64,000 bases of DNA, from positions 1,116,001 to 1,180,000 of the forward strand of contig NZ_JACHKA010000001.1 in NCBI RefSeq assembly GCF_014203955.1. Direction: 5' to 3'. Positions 16,535-30,300 of the stretch are shown here, in pieces. The notes under the pieces are model-generated. The model did not search any database. It was not told where the DNA came from and saw only the letters and a program-made list of their open reading frames with translations. Within the stretch, counting starts at the first letter, position 1, and each line of letters begins with the position of its first letter. Origin of the DNA: Sphingobium lignivorans. GTDB lineage: Bacteria > Pseudomonadota > Alphaproteobacteria > Sphingomonadales > Sphingomonadaceae. The translations under genes were made by a program, and so were the position numbers.

Positions 16535-18319
16535 GTGTTTTTCCACATCATCGGTTCAAAGCGCCTGTCGACTTTCGGTCAGGCGGAGGCGGGAACTTAT
16601 CTCTGCCGGATCGGCGCGATGGCCCGGCCCGCGCTGGCAGGCCTGGTACTGGCGGCTTGTCCGGCCTTTGCCCAGCAGAGTCCGGCGCCGCCACCCGTGC
16701 CCTCCACGCTGGATCCGAACCGGATCCGCGAGAACATCGAGCCGCTGCCGGAGCTGCCGCGCACGCCCCCGCCCTTGCCGGGGCCGGCGAGCGAGCAGCA
16801 GGCACCGGAGGCCGCCGCAGCCACGCGGTTCGTCTGGCGGACCATCCGGATCGAGGGGGCGCAGGCGCTGCCGCTCGATCGGCTCATGGCGGAGTGGGGC
16901 CATGCCCCAGGCGCCGAGGTGTCCGTGGAAGACGTGTTCCGCTTCGCCAACGCGATCACGCGCCTATATGCGCGGGAAGGCTATCTGCTTTCCTTCGCCG
17001 TAGTTCCCCAGCAGCGGATCGAGGAGGGGGATGTGACGATCCGCGTGGTCGAGGGCTTCGTCGAGGCGATCCGCTTCACGGGCGATCCGCTGCCGGGCGG
17101 GCCCGGCGGGCCGGTGGCAGCCCTGGCCCACCGCATCATGCGCGCCCGTCCCCTGACCAATGCGGATTTCGAGCGCTATCTGCTGCTCATCAACGATATT
17201 CCCGGCGTTCGCGTCGCTGCCACCGTTTCTGCCTCACCTGGGACGCCGGGCGGTTCGGTCGTCACGCTCAACATCAGCCGGGACAAGGCCGCGGCCGAGG
17301 TCGGTTACAACAGCTACCTGCCTTCTTCGCTCGACACGCATGTGATCGGCGGGTCGCTCAGCCTGTATGGCACGGTGGCGGCGCGCGACCGCATCCGGAT
17401 CGACGGATGGAAGAGCGCGCTTGGCGATGCTCATTGGAGCCTCGGTGGCGAATATGCGACGTTCATCGGTACGGACGGGCTCGCGGTCTCGCTATCCGGC
17501 TTCTACTCGAACACCGATCCCGTCGCGCCCCTGCTCGAGCTGCTCGATTATCAGGGCAAGGCAATCAATGTGCGGTTGGCGGCTCGCTATCCGCTGATCC
17601 GCTCGCGCGTGCGCAATCTGGATGTCGAGTTCGCCGCGAGCCTCGCGAACAGCGAGTCCGATATCCTCGACGTCGCCGAGATGCGGGATCGGCTGCGGAC
17701 GGTGTCGCTGGGCGTTTCGTACAGCTTCTCCTCGGGCGACCAGTCCTCCACGGCGATCCGGCTGGGGACCGAGCATGGCCTGCGGGTGCTGGATGCGCGC
17801 GGCAACAGCCGGGCCAACGGCGTGCCCGATTACATGGTGCTGACCATGGAGGCGCAGCGGCTCCAGCCGATCGGCCGGGCGCTGGGCGGGCAAGTATCTC
17901 TCCTGATGGCTGCGCAGGGACAATATGCGAACCGGGGGCCGCTGCTGAGCGCGGCGGAATGCAGTCTTGGCGGTCGGAGGTTCGGGCGGCGCTTCGATTC
18001 CGGCGAGGTGACGGGCGATCATTGCCTGCTTGGCAGCATGGAGTTGCGCTGGAGCCTGCCGGTCCGACTGGGCGGCGACGCCCCGGGCGGGCTGCAGCTT
18101 TATGGCTTTCTGGACGGCGGCACGCTGCGGCAGAAGGGGGCGCTGCTGCCTGGAGAACGCCGGCAACGCGGCGCCATGTCCGCTGGTGGCGGCGTCCGGA
18201 TCGAGACGAGCCGGTACATTTCTGGATCATTCGAAGTGAGCCGCGCGCTCACCGCTCCCACCGGTTCGCCGCTGGAGCGGAGCGTGCGCGCGATGGGAAG
18301 CGTCTGGCTTCGGTTCTGA
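16535..18319 (+). CDS. TpsB-type outer-membrane transporter (ShlB/FhaC/HecB family)
   Basis: A 594-residue two-partner secretion transporter that exports the TpsA protein encoded next. A signal peptide (core ALAGLVLAACPAFAQQ) precedes a proline-rich linker, the POTRA_2 domain at about residues 105-185 (FANAITRLYAREGYLLSFAV, RIEEGDVTIRVVEGFVE) and a 16-strand-type ShlB barrel with alternating strands, ending in a C-terminal aromatic (VWLRF). The GTG at 16535 has GGAGGGG just upstream; ATG 16619 is the alternative and would give a tighter signal peptide. The next gene starts 34 bp downstream. The longer frame reaching back to 16202 lacks a start signal. Confidence 0.9.
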   Translation: MFFHIIGSKRLSTFGQAEAGTYLCRIGAMARPALAGLVLAACPAFAQQSPAPPPVPSTLDPNRIRENIEPLPELPRTPPPLPGPASEQQAPEAAAATRFVWRTIRIEGAQALPLDRLMAEWGHAPGAEVSVEDVFRFANAITRLYAREGYLLSFAVVPQQRIEEGDVTIRVVEGFVEAIRFTGDPLPGGPGGPVAALAHRIMRARPLTNADFERYLLLINDIPGVRVAATVSASPGTPGGSVVTLNISRDKAAAEVGYNSYLPSSLDTHVIGGSLSLYGTVAARDRIRIDGWKSALGDAHWSLGGEYATFIGTDGLAVSLSGFYSNTDPVAPLLELLDYQGKAINVRLAARYPLIRSRVRNLDVEFAASLANSESDILDVAEMRDRLRTVSLGVSYSFSSGDQSSTAIRLGTEHGLRVLDARGNSRANGVPDYMVLTMEAQRLQPIGRALGGQVSLLMAAQGQYANRGPLLSAAECSLGGRRFGRRFDSGEVTGDHCLLGSMELRWSLPVRLGGDAPGGLQLYGFLDGGTLRQKGALLPGERRQRGAMSAGGGVRIETSRYISGSFEVSRALTAPTGSPLERSVRAMGSVWLRF

Positions 18320-18353
18320 GCCGCGCCGGAAGGCAAAGGGCAGTGAGGTGTTC

Positions 18354-21300
18354 ATGGGTGGGGTCGCGATGATGGGCAAGAGGCAGGGCCGCAGCAGCCG
18401 CTGGTATCGGGAAGCGAGCATCCTGGCTGCCATCGCGGCGGCAGGCGTGCTGGTCGGGCCGAAGACAGCGCTGGCCGATCCCAGGGGCGGGGCAGTGGTC
18501 GCGGGACAGGCGAGCATCGCCGGGGAAGGCAGCGGCCGCCTGCTCGTCACCCAAACGACCGACCGCGCCATCGTGAACTGGGACAGCTTCTCGATCGGTG
18601 CTGGCGAGAGCGCCATCTTCCGGCAGCCGGGCGCGCGATCGGTCATCGCCAACCGGGTAACCGGTGCCGATCCCTCGCAGATCCTCGGCTCGATCCAGGC
18701 GGACGGGCAGGTCGTGCTCATCAACCGCAACGGCATCCTGTTCGGCAAGACGTCCTCGGTGGATGCGGCCCGGGCTCGTCGCGACAACGCATGACATGAA
18801 TGACGCTGCCTTCATGGCGGGCGGATCGGTGCTGCGCTTCGAGAATGGCGGGCGATCCGACGCGGAGATCGTCGTCGAAGGCCGGATCAGCGTGCGCGAT
18901 GCCGGGCTTGCTGCGCTGGTGGCGCCGCATGTGCGCAACAGCGGGCTCATCACTGCCGATCTTGGCCGCGTGGCAATCGGTGCCGCGAAGGGCTTCAGCG
19001 TCGATCTGTTCGGGGACGGCCTCATCAGCTTCGCGCCCGGAGACGCGCTTTCCCAAAGCCTGACCGACGCGTCCGGCAATCCCATCGGCGCCCTCATTGA
19101 GCAGCAAGGCACTATCACCGCCGCCGGCGGTCGTGTCCTGCTGACCACGAGCGCGGCTCGGGAAATCATCAACGCGTCGGTCAACGTGACCGGAATCGTG
19201 CGTGCGGACAGCATCCGCAGCGAAGGCGGCACCATCATTCTCTCCGGCGCCGGCGGCGTCACTGCCAATGGCCTGCTGTCCGCCAGCAGTACCGAAGGGC
19301 GCGGCGGCACGATCGCGATCGAGGGTCAGTCAGTGACCCTCGGCGGCGCGATCAATGCATCGGGCGTCTCCGGCGGCGCGGTTACGGTGAGAGCGGAAGG
19401 CCTGCTCTCGCTGGCAGACACGGTGCTGGCGACCGGCACGCGCGGCGACGGCGGCATGATCGATTATCGGGCGGCTCGCATCCTGGAGACCGCAACCGGC
19501 CGGAGCGATGCATCCGGCCTGGTCGGCGGCGGGACGATCAGCGCGATTGCGAGCGGGAGCCTCGTCACGTCCGGCAGCTATCGGGCCGAGGGCCTCTATG
19601 GTGCGGGCGGGCGCATCGACCTGACAGCCAGCGAGGTCACGCTGCTCTCCGCGGGACTCGATGCGCGTGGGCGAACGGTCGGCGGGCTGGTGCGCGTGGG
19701 CGGCGCATTTCAGGGTGGCAAGGCACCCGACGCCTCCAAGTCCTATTTCGCCAGCCTGCTGGGGCGCTGGGGCGACCTGCCTGCCCTTGCCAGTGCCGGC
19801 AGCCTGCTCGTCGGCAGTGGCAGCACGATCGATGTTTCCTCCGCGCGCGGCGCGGGTGGCACGGCCATCCTCTGGTCGCAGGACCGCACCACGTTCCTGG
19901 GCGGCATCGATGCGCGCGGCGCGTCCGGCGGATCGGTCGAGATATCCTCGGCGGGCGATCTGCGCCAGGCGGCGCTCGATGGCGTTCAAACCGGGGCGGG
20001 CGGTCACCTGCTGCTCGATCCCAAAAACATCGTGATCGGCACGGTCGACGATGTGGAGAGCTGGCAATATGCCGGTGTGCTCGGTGCCGTCTATTCCGGG
20101 AGCAGCAACCCACCGGAACTGGCCGATAGCGTTCCGGCAGCGCTGGATACGTTCGATTCCTTTGGCGAGGCGGTGGCGCTCAACGACGATGGAACGCGCA
20201 TGGCGGTCGGCGCCAGCGGCGATGATGGTGCGGCCAACCAGTTGACCGGTTCCGGCGCCGTCTATCTGTTCAGCTTTGCCGATGGCAACTTCTCGAACGG
20301 CACGCTCAGCGGCATCATCGGCAAGGGCTACAGCGGTGGCAAGAATGTCGATGTCGCTTTGCTCGCGGGATCGGATGCCTTCGGCAATTCGGTGGCCCTG
20401 AACGCAGCTGGAGATCGGCTGGCAGTCGGCGCAACTGGGGACGATGGGCTTGCGGAGGATGCCAGTGGCTCCGGAGCGGTCCATCTGTTCAGCTTCGCCG
20501 ATACCAGCTTTTCGGGCGGCGCGTTGATCGGTACGATCGGCCGGGGCTATGCCGGCGCGGGCAATATCAACATCGCCGCGGAGGCAGGTGACGGCTTTGG
20601 CCGATCTGTCGCGTTGAACGGCGCCGGTGACCTGCTCGCCGTAGGCGCCTGGAATGACAGCGGCGCAGGCAACGTCGCCAATAAGTCCGGCGCGGTCTAT
20701 CTCTTCACGTTCGACGATACGAGTTTCGGCGGCGGCGCTCACAGCGGGACCATCGGCTATGGCTATGCAGGCTCCGGCGATCTGGCTCTCACGCTCGACA
20801 TCGGCGATTATCTCGGTGTCTCCGTCGCGCTGAACGATGCGGGCGACCGCCTCGCCGTGGGCGCGCATGGCGATGCGGGCTTTGGCAACAGCGCCGCCAC
20901 CAGCGGCGCGGTCCATGTCATCGGCTTTTCTGACACGAGTTTTGGCGGCGCTACTCATCTTGGCACCATCGGCAAGGGTTATGTGGGCGCTGGCGATACT
21001 GATGCCACCGTCGTCGCCGGGGGCGACCAGTTCGGCTATTCGGTCGCGCTGAGCGCGGACGGTACGCGCCTCGCGGTGGGCGCGGTGACCGATAACGGCA
21101 GCACGAACAACATGGCGTCCGCGGGAGCAGTGCACCTCTTCACTTTCGCCAACGGCAACATGGCGAATGGCACGCATGCCGGCCTCATCGGCAAGGGCTA
21201 TACCGGCGGCAAGAATATCGATGTCGCGGAGATCGAGGCGAGCGACTTGTTGGGCTTTGGTGTCGCGCTGAACGGCGCTGGCGATCGTCTGGCGGTCGGC

Positions 21301-24300
21301 AGCTATGGCGATGATGGCGGCACCAACGCCGCGAGCGGGGCGGGCGCTGTCTATCTCTTCGGCTTTTCGGACACGGCCTTCTCGGGCGGCGCTGTCCGGG
21401 GCGTGCTGGGCCGGGATGTCTGGCGGACCGGTGACATCAACGTCTCGGCGCTCGGCAGTGCGGACAGCTTCGGCGTCACAGCTGCGCTGAACGGCGTGGG
21501 GGACCGGATGGTGATCGGCGCCTGGGCGGACCGAGGAGCGGACGATCTGACGTCCGGTGCCGGCGCGGCCTATCTGTTCAGCTTCACGGACGGAAATTTC
21601 TCGGGCGGAACGCTCACCGGCATCATCGGCAAGGGCTATTCGGGCGGCAAGAATGTCGATGTGCCGGGGCTGGAGCTCAATGACTGGTTCGGCAGCGGCG
21701 TTGCGCTCAACGATGCCGGTGATCGCCTGGCTGTCGGTGCACTGGGAGACGATGGCGGCAGCACCTCGAACAGTGGCGCAGTCTATCTGTTCACTTTCTC
21801 CGATGGCGATTTCTCGGGTGGGACGCATGTCGCCACTGCGGGCAAGGGCTATGGGATCGACCTGCCGGATCTCGCCATGAGCGACCAGCTCGGCGTTTCC
21901 GTGGCGCTGAATGCGGCCGGCGACCTTCTGGCCGCCGGTGCGATCGGGGACAGGGGCGCAACTGACAGCCTATCCGGCGCCGGCGCCGTCTACCTCATCA
22001 GTTTCGCCGATACGGATTTTCAGGGCGGTGCTCTCGCCGGTGTGGTGGGGGCTGGCTATGCAGGGGGCGGCAACGTGGCTGCGCCGCTGGCCTCGTCCGA
22101 TCAGTTCGGCGTCTCCGTGGCCTTGAACGGCGCGGGCGATCGTCTCGCTGTCGGCGCTATCGGCGATGGCGGCAACGGGGAAATCGCCGGGGCCTCCGGC
22201 GCTGTGCATCTGTTCAGCTTCACCGGCCCGGGCTTCTCGGGCGGGAGCCACACCGGCACGGTCGGCAAGGGCTATACCGGCACGGGCAACGTGAACGTCA
22301 GCGCGCTGGATGCCAGCGACCAGTTCGGGCGCGGCGTGGCCCTCAACAACATCGGGGATCGGCTCGCCATTGGTTCCGTGGGTGACGGGGGCAGCGGCAA
22401 CACTGCCGCCAGTTCGGGTGCCGTCTATCTGCTGAGCTTTGCCGACGGCAACTTCTCCACAGGCTCGGTCTCGGGCACGATCGGCAAGGGCTATACGGGC
22501 GGCAACAGCCTGTCCCTTGCCCAGCTGGGCGCCAGCGACCTGTTCGGCACGTCGGTCGCCATGAATGCAGCCGGTGACAGGCTGGTGGTGGGGGCGACCA
22601 ATGACGCCGGCTATAGCAATCGCGCGTCCGCCACGGGCGCGGCTTATCTGTTCCGCTTTGCCGATACCGATTTCTACGGCGGCCGCCTGGTGGGCACCGT
22701 GGGCAAAGGCTACACCCAAACGGCCGATGTCGCACTGAACACGACGCCGGATGCCGCCGAGCAGTTCGGGATTTCGGTGGCCCTGAACGGCGCTGGCGAT
22801 CGGCTCGCTGTCGGGGCTTTCGCCGATACCGGCGCGGCGGGCGGGATGAGCACTGTCGGCGCGGTCTATCTGTTCAGCTTCAGCGACGACCAGTTCTCGA
22901 ACGGCGTTCTCGAAGGCCTGATCGGCAAGGGCTACACAGGCGGCAAGAATCTGAACGTCTCGGCGCTGGAAAGTGGCGATGGCTTCGGTTTCTCGGTGGC
23001 CCTGAACGATGCCGGCGACCGACTGGCAGTAGGCGCCTGGGGCGACGATGGGTTCGCCAACGGCAATGCGGGTTCGGGCGCGACCTATCTGTTCGGGTTC
23101 GCCGATTATGCCTTCAGTGGAGGGACGCGTCTCGGGACGATCGGCTCGGGCTATGTCGGGGCGGGCGATTACAACCTGACGCTGGGCGGCTCTGACGCCT
23201 TCGGGAGTTCCATCGCACTGAACGGCTCGGGGAATCGCCTGGCCGTTGGCGCCTATCAGGATGACGGGGCCACCAACACGGTCGCTGATGCCGGGGCGGT
23301 CTATCTCTTCACCTTCGCTGACCAGGATTTCGGCGGGGCGGTGCATGCCGCGACGGTCGGGAGCGGCTATAGCGGTGCGAGCGGCGGTCCCACGCTGGAA
23401 GCGAGTGATTATTTCGGCATCTCGGTTGCCCTGAATGGTGCCGGTGACCGGCTTGCGGTCGGCGCCACCGGAGACGACGGCGCTGGCAATGCGGCGGATG
23501 GCTCCGGCGCCGTCCATCTGTTCACCTTCACCAGCAATGCCTTCACCGGAGGCGCCTATGCCGGGGCGATCGGCAGCGGCTACAATGGTGGCAGGAGCAT
23601 CGGCCTCGCCTCTCTCGAAGCGGGCGACCAGTTCGGCCGCTCGGTCGCGCTGGATGGCAACGGCGACTATCTGGCGGCCGGCGCCAATCGGGATGATGGC
23701 GCCGGCAATATCGTCAGCAACGCCGGGGCGGTGTATCTGCTCAATTTCGCGGATACGAGCTTCACCGGCGGGGCGCACAAGGGCACCATCGGCGTCGGCT
23801 ATACCGGCCTGTGGGACCAGGCGGTTGCCCTTGATGCTGACGACAATCTCGGCGTCTCGGTCGCCCTGAGCGCCAACGGCCTGCGCATGGCGGCCGGCGC
23901 CAACGGGGACGATGGCGGCAGCAACGCGAGCAGCAACAGCGGCGCGGTCCATCTGTTCTCGACGGAACTCGTATCGGGCTGGACTTACGCCGACTATCCC
24001 GGCGCCACGGTGAATATCTCCGCCACGTCGCTCGCGGCCCTGCTGGCGACCGGCACCAACCTGACGCTCCAGGCCTCGAACGACATCAGCTTGACTGCGG
24101 CGCTCTCGGTGAACAATCCGCTGGGCGATGGCGGCGACCTCACGCTGCAAGCCGGCCGCAGCATCCTTCTCAACGCCAGCATCACGACGGATAATGGCGA
24201 CTTGTCGCTCATCGGGAACGACCGGCTCGCGAACGGCGTCGTCGATGCCTATCGGGACAGCGGCAATGCCGTCATCACGATGGCAAGCGGCGTCTCGATC

Positions 24301-27300
24301 AACGCAGGAAGCGGCGCGGTATCGATCGACCTGCGGGACGGCGCAGGCAAGTCGAACAGCGGCAGCGGCGACATCACGCTGCGCGCGATCACCGCCGGCT
24401 CGCTGGACGTGACCAACAGCGGCAGTGCCGGAGACATACTGCTGCAGGGCAATATCGCCACGAGCGGCGCGCAGGACTATCTGTCCGAGCGCGATCTGAA
24501 GCTGGCGAGCAGCGTGAGCCTGACGGTGACCGGGGCTGCCACGCTCAGCATCGATGCCGCGCGGCAAGTGCTGTTGCAGACGGGCTCGAAGATCGAGAAC
24601 AGCTTCAGCGGCAATCTCACGCCGTTCGATGCCGTGGCCATCTCGTCGAACCGCCGCAGCGTGCAGGCGGCTGGCGCGCTCGCCGGAATCCAGCTTGAGG
24701 GTGGCGCCATCATCAGGACCGCCGCCGGCGGCGCGGGGGCCATCGACATCTCCGCCCGGGGCGGGACGGACGACAGCCGCGGCATCAATCTGATCGGCGG
24801 CTCGAAGATCGAAGCGCTCGGTGCGGGTGCGATCACGCTGCATGGCACGGGCGGCTCCGGGGCGGGCACCACCAACTACGGCGTCTTCCTCACGCAATCC
24901 TCCGAGATCACGGCGGCGAATGGGGATATCGACGTCACGGGCGAGGCTGTGGGAACAGGGCCGGCACCGGGGCTATTCGTCTTCAACGGGTCGCTCCTGC
25001 GCACGACCGGCACCGGGAACATCGATCTCACCGGCAGCGCGTCGGGGGCCGGAGCGGGCGTCTGGATCTCCTCCAGTTCCGCGAGTGTTCGCGCCGCGTC
25101 CGGCGCCATCATCATCACGGCGAGCAGTGCGCCGGGCGGCGCCTCGGACTTCGAGATCGTTTCGGGCGGGCTGCTCGGCGTCGCCGGCACCACCGACATC
25201 ACGATCAATGCAGACACGGTTTCGTTCGCCGGTGCGGTGTCCGGCAGTGGTGTCCTGACCATCCAGCCCCGCACCTCGGGCCGCACCATCGGCCTCGGCG
25301 CCGGGGCGGGCGACCTGTCGCTGAGTGCTGCCTCGCTCGCCAATATCCAGAACGGCTTTACCGGCATCCTGATCGGCAAAGCGGATGCCGGGGCGATGAC
25401 AGTCGGCACTGGCCTCTCCGCGTTCAGCGACAATCTTCATCTGCTGAGCGCCGGCGCGCTCGCCATCAACGGCGCGCTCAGCGTCGGCAGCAACCGCCTC
25501 ACGCTGGAGACGGCCGGAGGGGGCACGCAATCCGAAGCGATCACCGCCGGGCAGCTTCTGTTGCTGGGGACGGGCGCCGACTACACGCTCGGATATGGCG
25601 GCAATGCCGTGGGCACGCTGGCGGCCAATCTCGGCACGGGGGATGCCGTGGTCACCAGCGGCGCGGCTGCCAATCTGGTCGTCGGGACTGTCGGCAGCAC
25701 CACCGGCGTCACGGCCGCATCGCTCGTGCTCACCACCACCAACGCGGCAGCGGACATCGCAATCAACAATGCCGTCACGACCAGCGGCGCGCAGGACTAT
25801 GTCTCCGAGCGCGATGTCCAGCTGGCTGCGGGGACGGCGCTGACGGTTTCAGGCGCCGCCACGCTCAGCATCGATGCCGCGCGGCAAGTGAGCCTCGGCG
25901 CCGCCTCGACGATCGAGAACAGCTATGCGAGCGATCTCACATCATTCGACGCCATATCGATCATGGGCAACCGGCGCACGATCGCGGACGCGGGCAATCT
26001 TTCCGGCGTGGAGATGGCTGCCGGATCGGTCGTCCGGACGGCTGCGGGCGGCGCCGGCAACATCGTCCTCTCAGGCCGTGGCGGCGCGGTTCTCGGCCAC
26101 GGCATCGCCATGGCCACCACGGCCACGGTCCAGTCCCTCGGCGCGGGGAATGTCACGCTCACCGGAGAAGCGGTGAACAGCACGAGCAACTATTCGGGCG
26201 TTTATCTGAGCGGCGGCAGCGGCATTTCGTCCAATCTGGGGGACATAGAGGTCACGGCGCTGGCCTCAGGCGCCGCCGGCAATTTCCCGGCGCTCTATCT
26301 TTTGGGCGGCGTCGGAGCCTCCATCCAGTCTTCCGGCGGCGACATCACGCTCCAGGGGACACGGCAGACCGGCGACGGCGAAGGGGTCTGGATCGGGCTC
26401 ACGGGCGCGCTGGTCCAGACAAGCACGGGCGATATCAGCATCATCGGTGCGTCCGCCAACGCGGCTCGCGACGCGGTGCGCATCGCGGGGGCAGGGCAGG
26501 TCCTGACCTCGGCCGGTGGCGACATCGCCATAACGGGAACGGCGGCGGGCGGCGGCGCCGGGCGGGACATCGGCACGCTCTCTACCTCCCTGCTCGGTGG
26601 GGCCGGCACTGGCGACATCACCCTGAATGCCGACACCATCGGTCTTGCGGGCACAACGACGGGCGCCGGCATCCTCACCTTCCAGCCGCGCACCGGCGGG
26701 CGCCTGATCGGCATCGGCGCCACCGGGAGCGAACTGGTGATCTCCGCGGCGACGCTCGCGACAGTGACGGACGGCTTTGCAGAGATCGTGATCGGCAACA
26801 GCACCGCCGGGGCGATCAGCGTCGGCAGTGGCCTTGCGACGTTCCAGGATCATCTGCGGCTTGTCGGGAGCGGCGGGCTTGCCGTCGGCAGCGCGCTGAA
26901 CGTCGGTACAAACCGGCTGACGCTGGATGTCGCGGGTGCGACGAGCCAGAGCGCCGCGATCACCGCAGCCCAGCTCCTGCTGCTGAATGCGACGGGCGCC
27001 TACACCCTCACAAATGCCGGCAACGCCATCGGCACGCTGGCGGCCGACACCGGCACGATCGCCCTGACCCATGGCGGCGCGGGCGATCTCATCGTGGGCA
27101 CCGTCGGCATGCAGGCCGGCATCGCCGCCACAAGTGCCGCGCTCACCACGACTGCGGCAAGCGCCACGCTGCAGATCGAGGAGGACGTCACGACCAGCGG
27201 CGCGCAGAGCTACACCGCCACGCTAGGCGACATCAGCGCGGCGAGCGGGGTCCATCTGCTGGTCAGCGGCAAGGCCGCCCTCACCATGACGGCGGGGACA

Positions 27301-30300
27301 CAGATCACGCTGACCGGCGCCACGATCGACAACAGCTATGCCGGCGACGCGGATTCCTTCGACGCTATCGTCCTGCGGGCCAATGACGATGGCACGTCCT
27401 TCTCTGCCGCGGGCAGCAACCATGGCGTCCTGCTCGACGCAGGCGCGCTGGTCAGGACGGCCGCAGGGGGCGGCGGCACTATCGATATCTTCGGGCGCGC
27501 CGGAGAAGGCAGCGCCACGGCCATCGGCGTGCAGATCAACTTCAGCGTGGTGGAGTCCCTCGGCGCGGGCACGCTCACGATCGAGGGACATGGCGGCGCC
27601 GGCACCGCAGGCAGCAGCCGGCATGGCGTCCTGATCCATGACGCGCCGACCGGAGCGAATGGCGGCTCGCGGATCGAGAGCCATCTCGGCGATATCCTCA
27701 TCACTGGCACCGGCGGCGCCGCGACCAGCGGAGCCAGCAATTACGGCGTCGCGATCGTCCATAATTCGAAGATTCTGTCCACCGGGACGGGCGCGGATGC
27801 CGCGCGGATAACGATCTCCGGCACGGGCGGCGGCACCGGCGCCTCTTATGACAATGTCGGCGTACGGATATCGTCGGCCGCGACCCGCATCGAAAGCATC
27901 GATGGCGATATCGAGATCACCGGTCGGGGCGGTGTGAATGCCGAGGGTACGACGAGCGGCAACCAGGGCATCCTGATGGCCGGCGGCGCGGTCATCCAGT
28001 CGACCGGCCTCGGCGCCAATGCCGCGGCGATCAGCCTGGATGGCCTGGGCGGCGGCAAGGGCGCGTCGGGCGCCAATGCAGGCGTGCTGGTGACCGGGGC
28101 CAACACCGCGATCCTCTCCGCTGATGGCGCTATCGATCTCCTCGGCACCGGCGGGGCGAGCGCGGAGGGGAGCGAGAACCATGGCATTGCCTTGTCCGCC
28201 GCGGCCTATGTCGCATCCTCGGGCACCGCTGCCGTCACGCTCACGGGGCAGGGCGGCGGCAAGGCCACATCCGCTTCGGCCACCAATATCGGCATCTATC
28301 TCTCCAGTGCCGGCACCTACGTGGAGAGCGAGCGCGGCGATATCGCGCTGACCGGGACGGGCGGCGCGGGCGCCGATGGCATCGATGCGAGCCATTACGG
28401 CATCCAGATCGGCAGCGGCACGCAGGTGCGCTCAACCGGGACCGGGGCAGACGCGGCGGCGATCCTCCTGACCGGCACGGGCGGCTCGGGCACCGGCAAC
28501 AAGCGGATCGGCGTCTATCTCAATGCGGAACAGGCCGTGCTCAGCGATGCCGGCGCCGCGACGATCATCGCCCGGGGCGGCAGCGGAACCGAAGGCACCG
28601 GCAATGATGGTCTCTATGTATCCGGCACCGGCCCGAAAATCGCGAGTGGCGGCGGGGAGATCGTGGTCGATGCGGCCAAAGGCGGCGCCGCCGGCAAGGA
28701 CTTCAACAATCTCACCGGCAGCCTGGCCGTGGAGACCGCGTCCGGCCGCTGGATCTTCTATCTGGGCGATCCCGCCGACAGCAGCTTCAGCGGCCTTGCC
28801 AGCGGCAGTCTACCGGTCTGGGGCGCCAACCGGCTCACCTTGGCGCCGGCCTCCGTCCCTGCGGGCAATCGCTACGTGTTCGTGCACCAGCCTACGCTCT
28901 CCGTGGCGAGCGCTTTCAGCGACACCAAGACCTATGGCGATGTCTACACATTCCCGACCGCCGTGCTGGATACGCATTACACGCTGTCGGGGCTGGTCGC
29001 TGCCTCCGGCTATGGCAATGTGTGGCTGCAGGAGACGACGGCGAATATCGGCCTCTCCGGCGCGCCGCTGCTCTCTTCCGCCGGAAGCGTCGCGGATGCT
29101 GATGTCGCGGGCTCGCCTTATGATGTGGACTTTGCGATCGGGACCCTTGCCAACACCGCAGGCTATCTCTTCGCGACGCCAACCTCATCCGGTACGCTCA
29201 CCCTGGCTGCCAAGCTGCTGAGCCTGACCGGGGTGGTTGCGGCGGACAGGGCCTATGATGGTGGGACGGTGGCCGACCTGTCTGGTGGGGCTCTGGTGGG
29301 TGTCGTCAACAGCGATGATGTGAGCTTCACCGCGGGGACTGGTGCCTTCGCGGACAAGGACGTCGGCACCTGGCCGGTGACGGCCAGCGGCTATGGCTTG
29401 GCCGGTGCCGACGCCGGCAACTATACGCTCGCACAGCCGAGCATCACCGATGCTTCGATCTCGGCCAGGCTCCTCAGCTTGACCGGCGTAGTCGCGGCGG
29501 ATCGTGACTATGACGGCAGCACGCTGGCTGACCTCTCCGGCGGGACTTTGGTCGGGGTAGTGAACAGCGAGGATGTGAGCTTCACCGCTGGCACGGGCAG
29601 CTTCGCGGACAAGGACGTCGGCACCTGGGCGGTGACGGCCAGCGGCTATGGCCTGGCCGGTGCCGATGCGGGCAACTACACGCTGGCGCAACCGGTGGTG
29701 GCCGATGCCAGCATCTCGGCGAAGCTGCTGAGCCTGACTGGGGTGGTCGCAGCCGACCGCGCCTATGACGGTAGCACCGTGGCCGACCTCTCGGGCGGCA
29801 CGCTGGTCGGGGTGGTGAACAGCGAGGATGTGAGCTTCACGGCCGGCACCGGTAGCTTCGCGGACAAGGACGTCGGGACGTGGGCGGTGACCGCCAGCGG
29901 CTATAGTCTCGCCGGGGCCGATGCGGGCAACTACACGCTGGCCCAGCCGAGCATCGCCGATGCTTCGATCTCGGCGAAGCTGCTGAGCCTGACTGGGGTG
30001 GTCGCAGCCGACCGGGCTTATGACGGCAGCACGCTGGCTGACCTGTCCGGCGGCACGCTGGTTGGTGTCGTGAACAGTGAGGCTGTGAGCTTCACAGCGG
30101 GGACTGGCGCCTTCGCGGACAAGGACGTCGGCACCTGGGCCGTGACGGCCAGCGGCTATGGCCTCGCTGGTGCCGATGCGGGCAACTACACGCTGGCGCA
30201 GCCGGTGGTGGCCGATGCCAGCATCTCGGCGAAGCTGCTGAGCCTGACTGGGGTGGTCGCAGCCGACCGCGCCTATGACGGCAGCACGCTGGCTGACCTC

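Noticed and set aside
16405..18372. A 655-residue plus-strand frame overlapping tpsB
   Set aside because: It is the +2 reading of the TpsB gene; no signal peptide or domain, Arg/Ala/Gly-rich.
19330..24897. Two long minus-strand frames (19330-21828 and 21970-24897) opposite the FG-GAP repeats
   Set aside because: Shadows of a repetitive GC-rich gene; no ribosome-binding sites or family matches.
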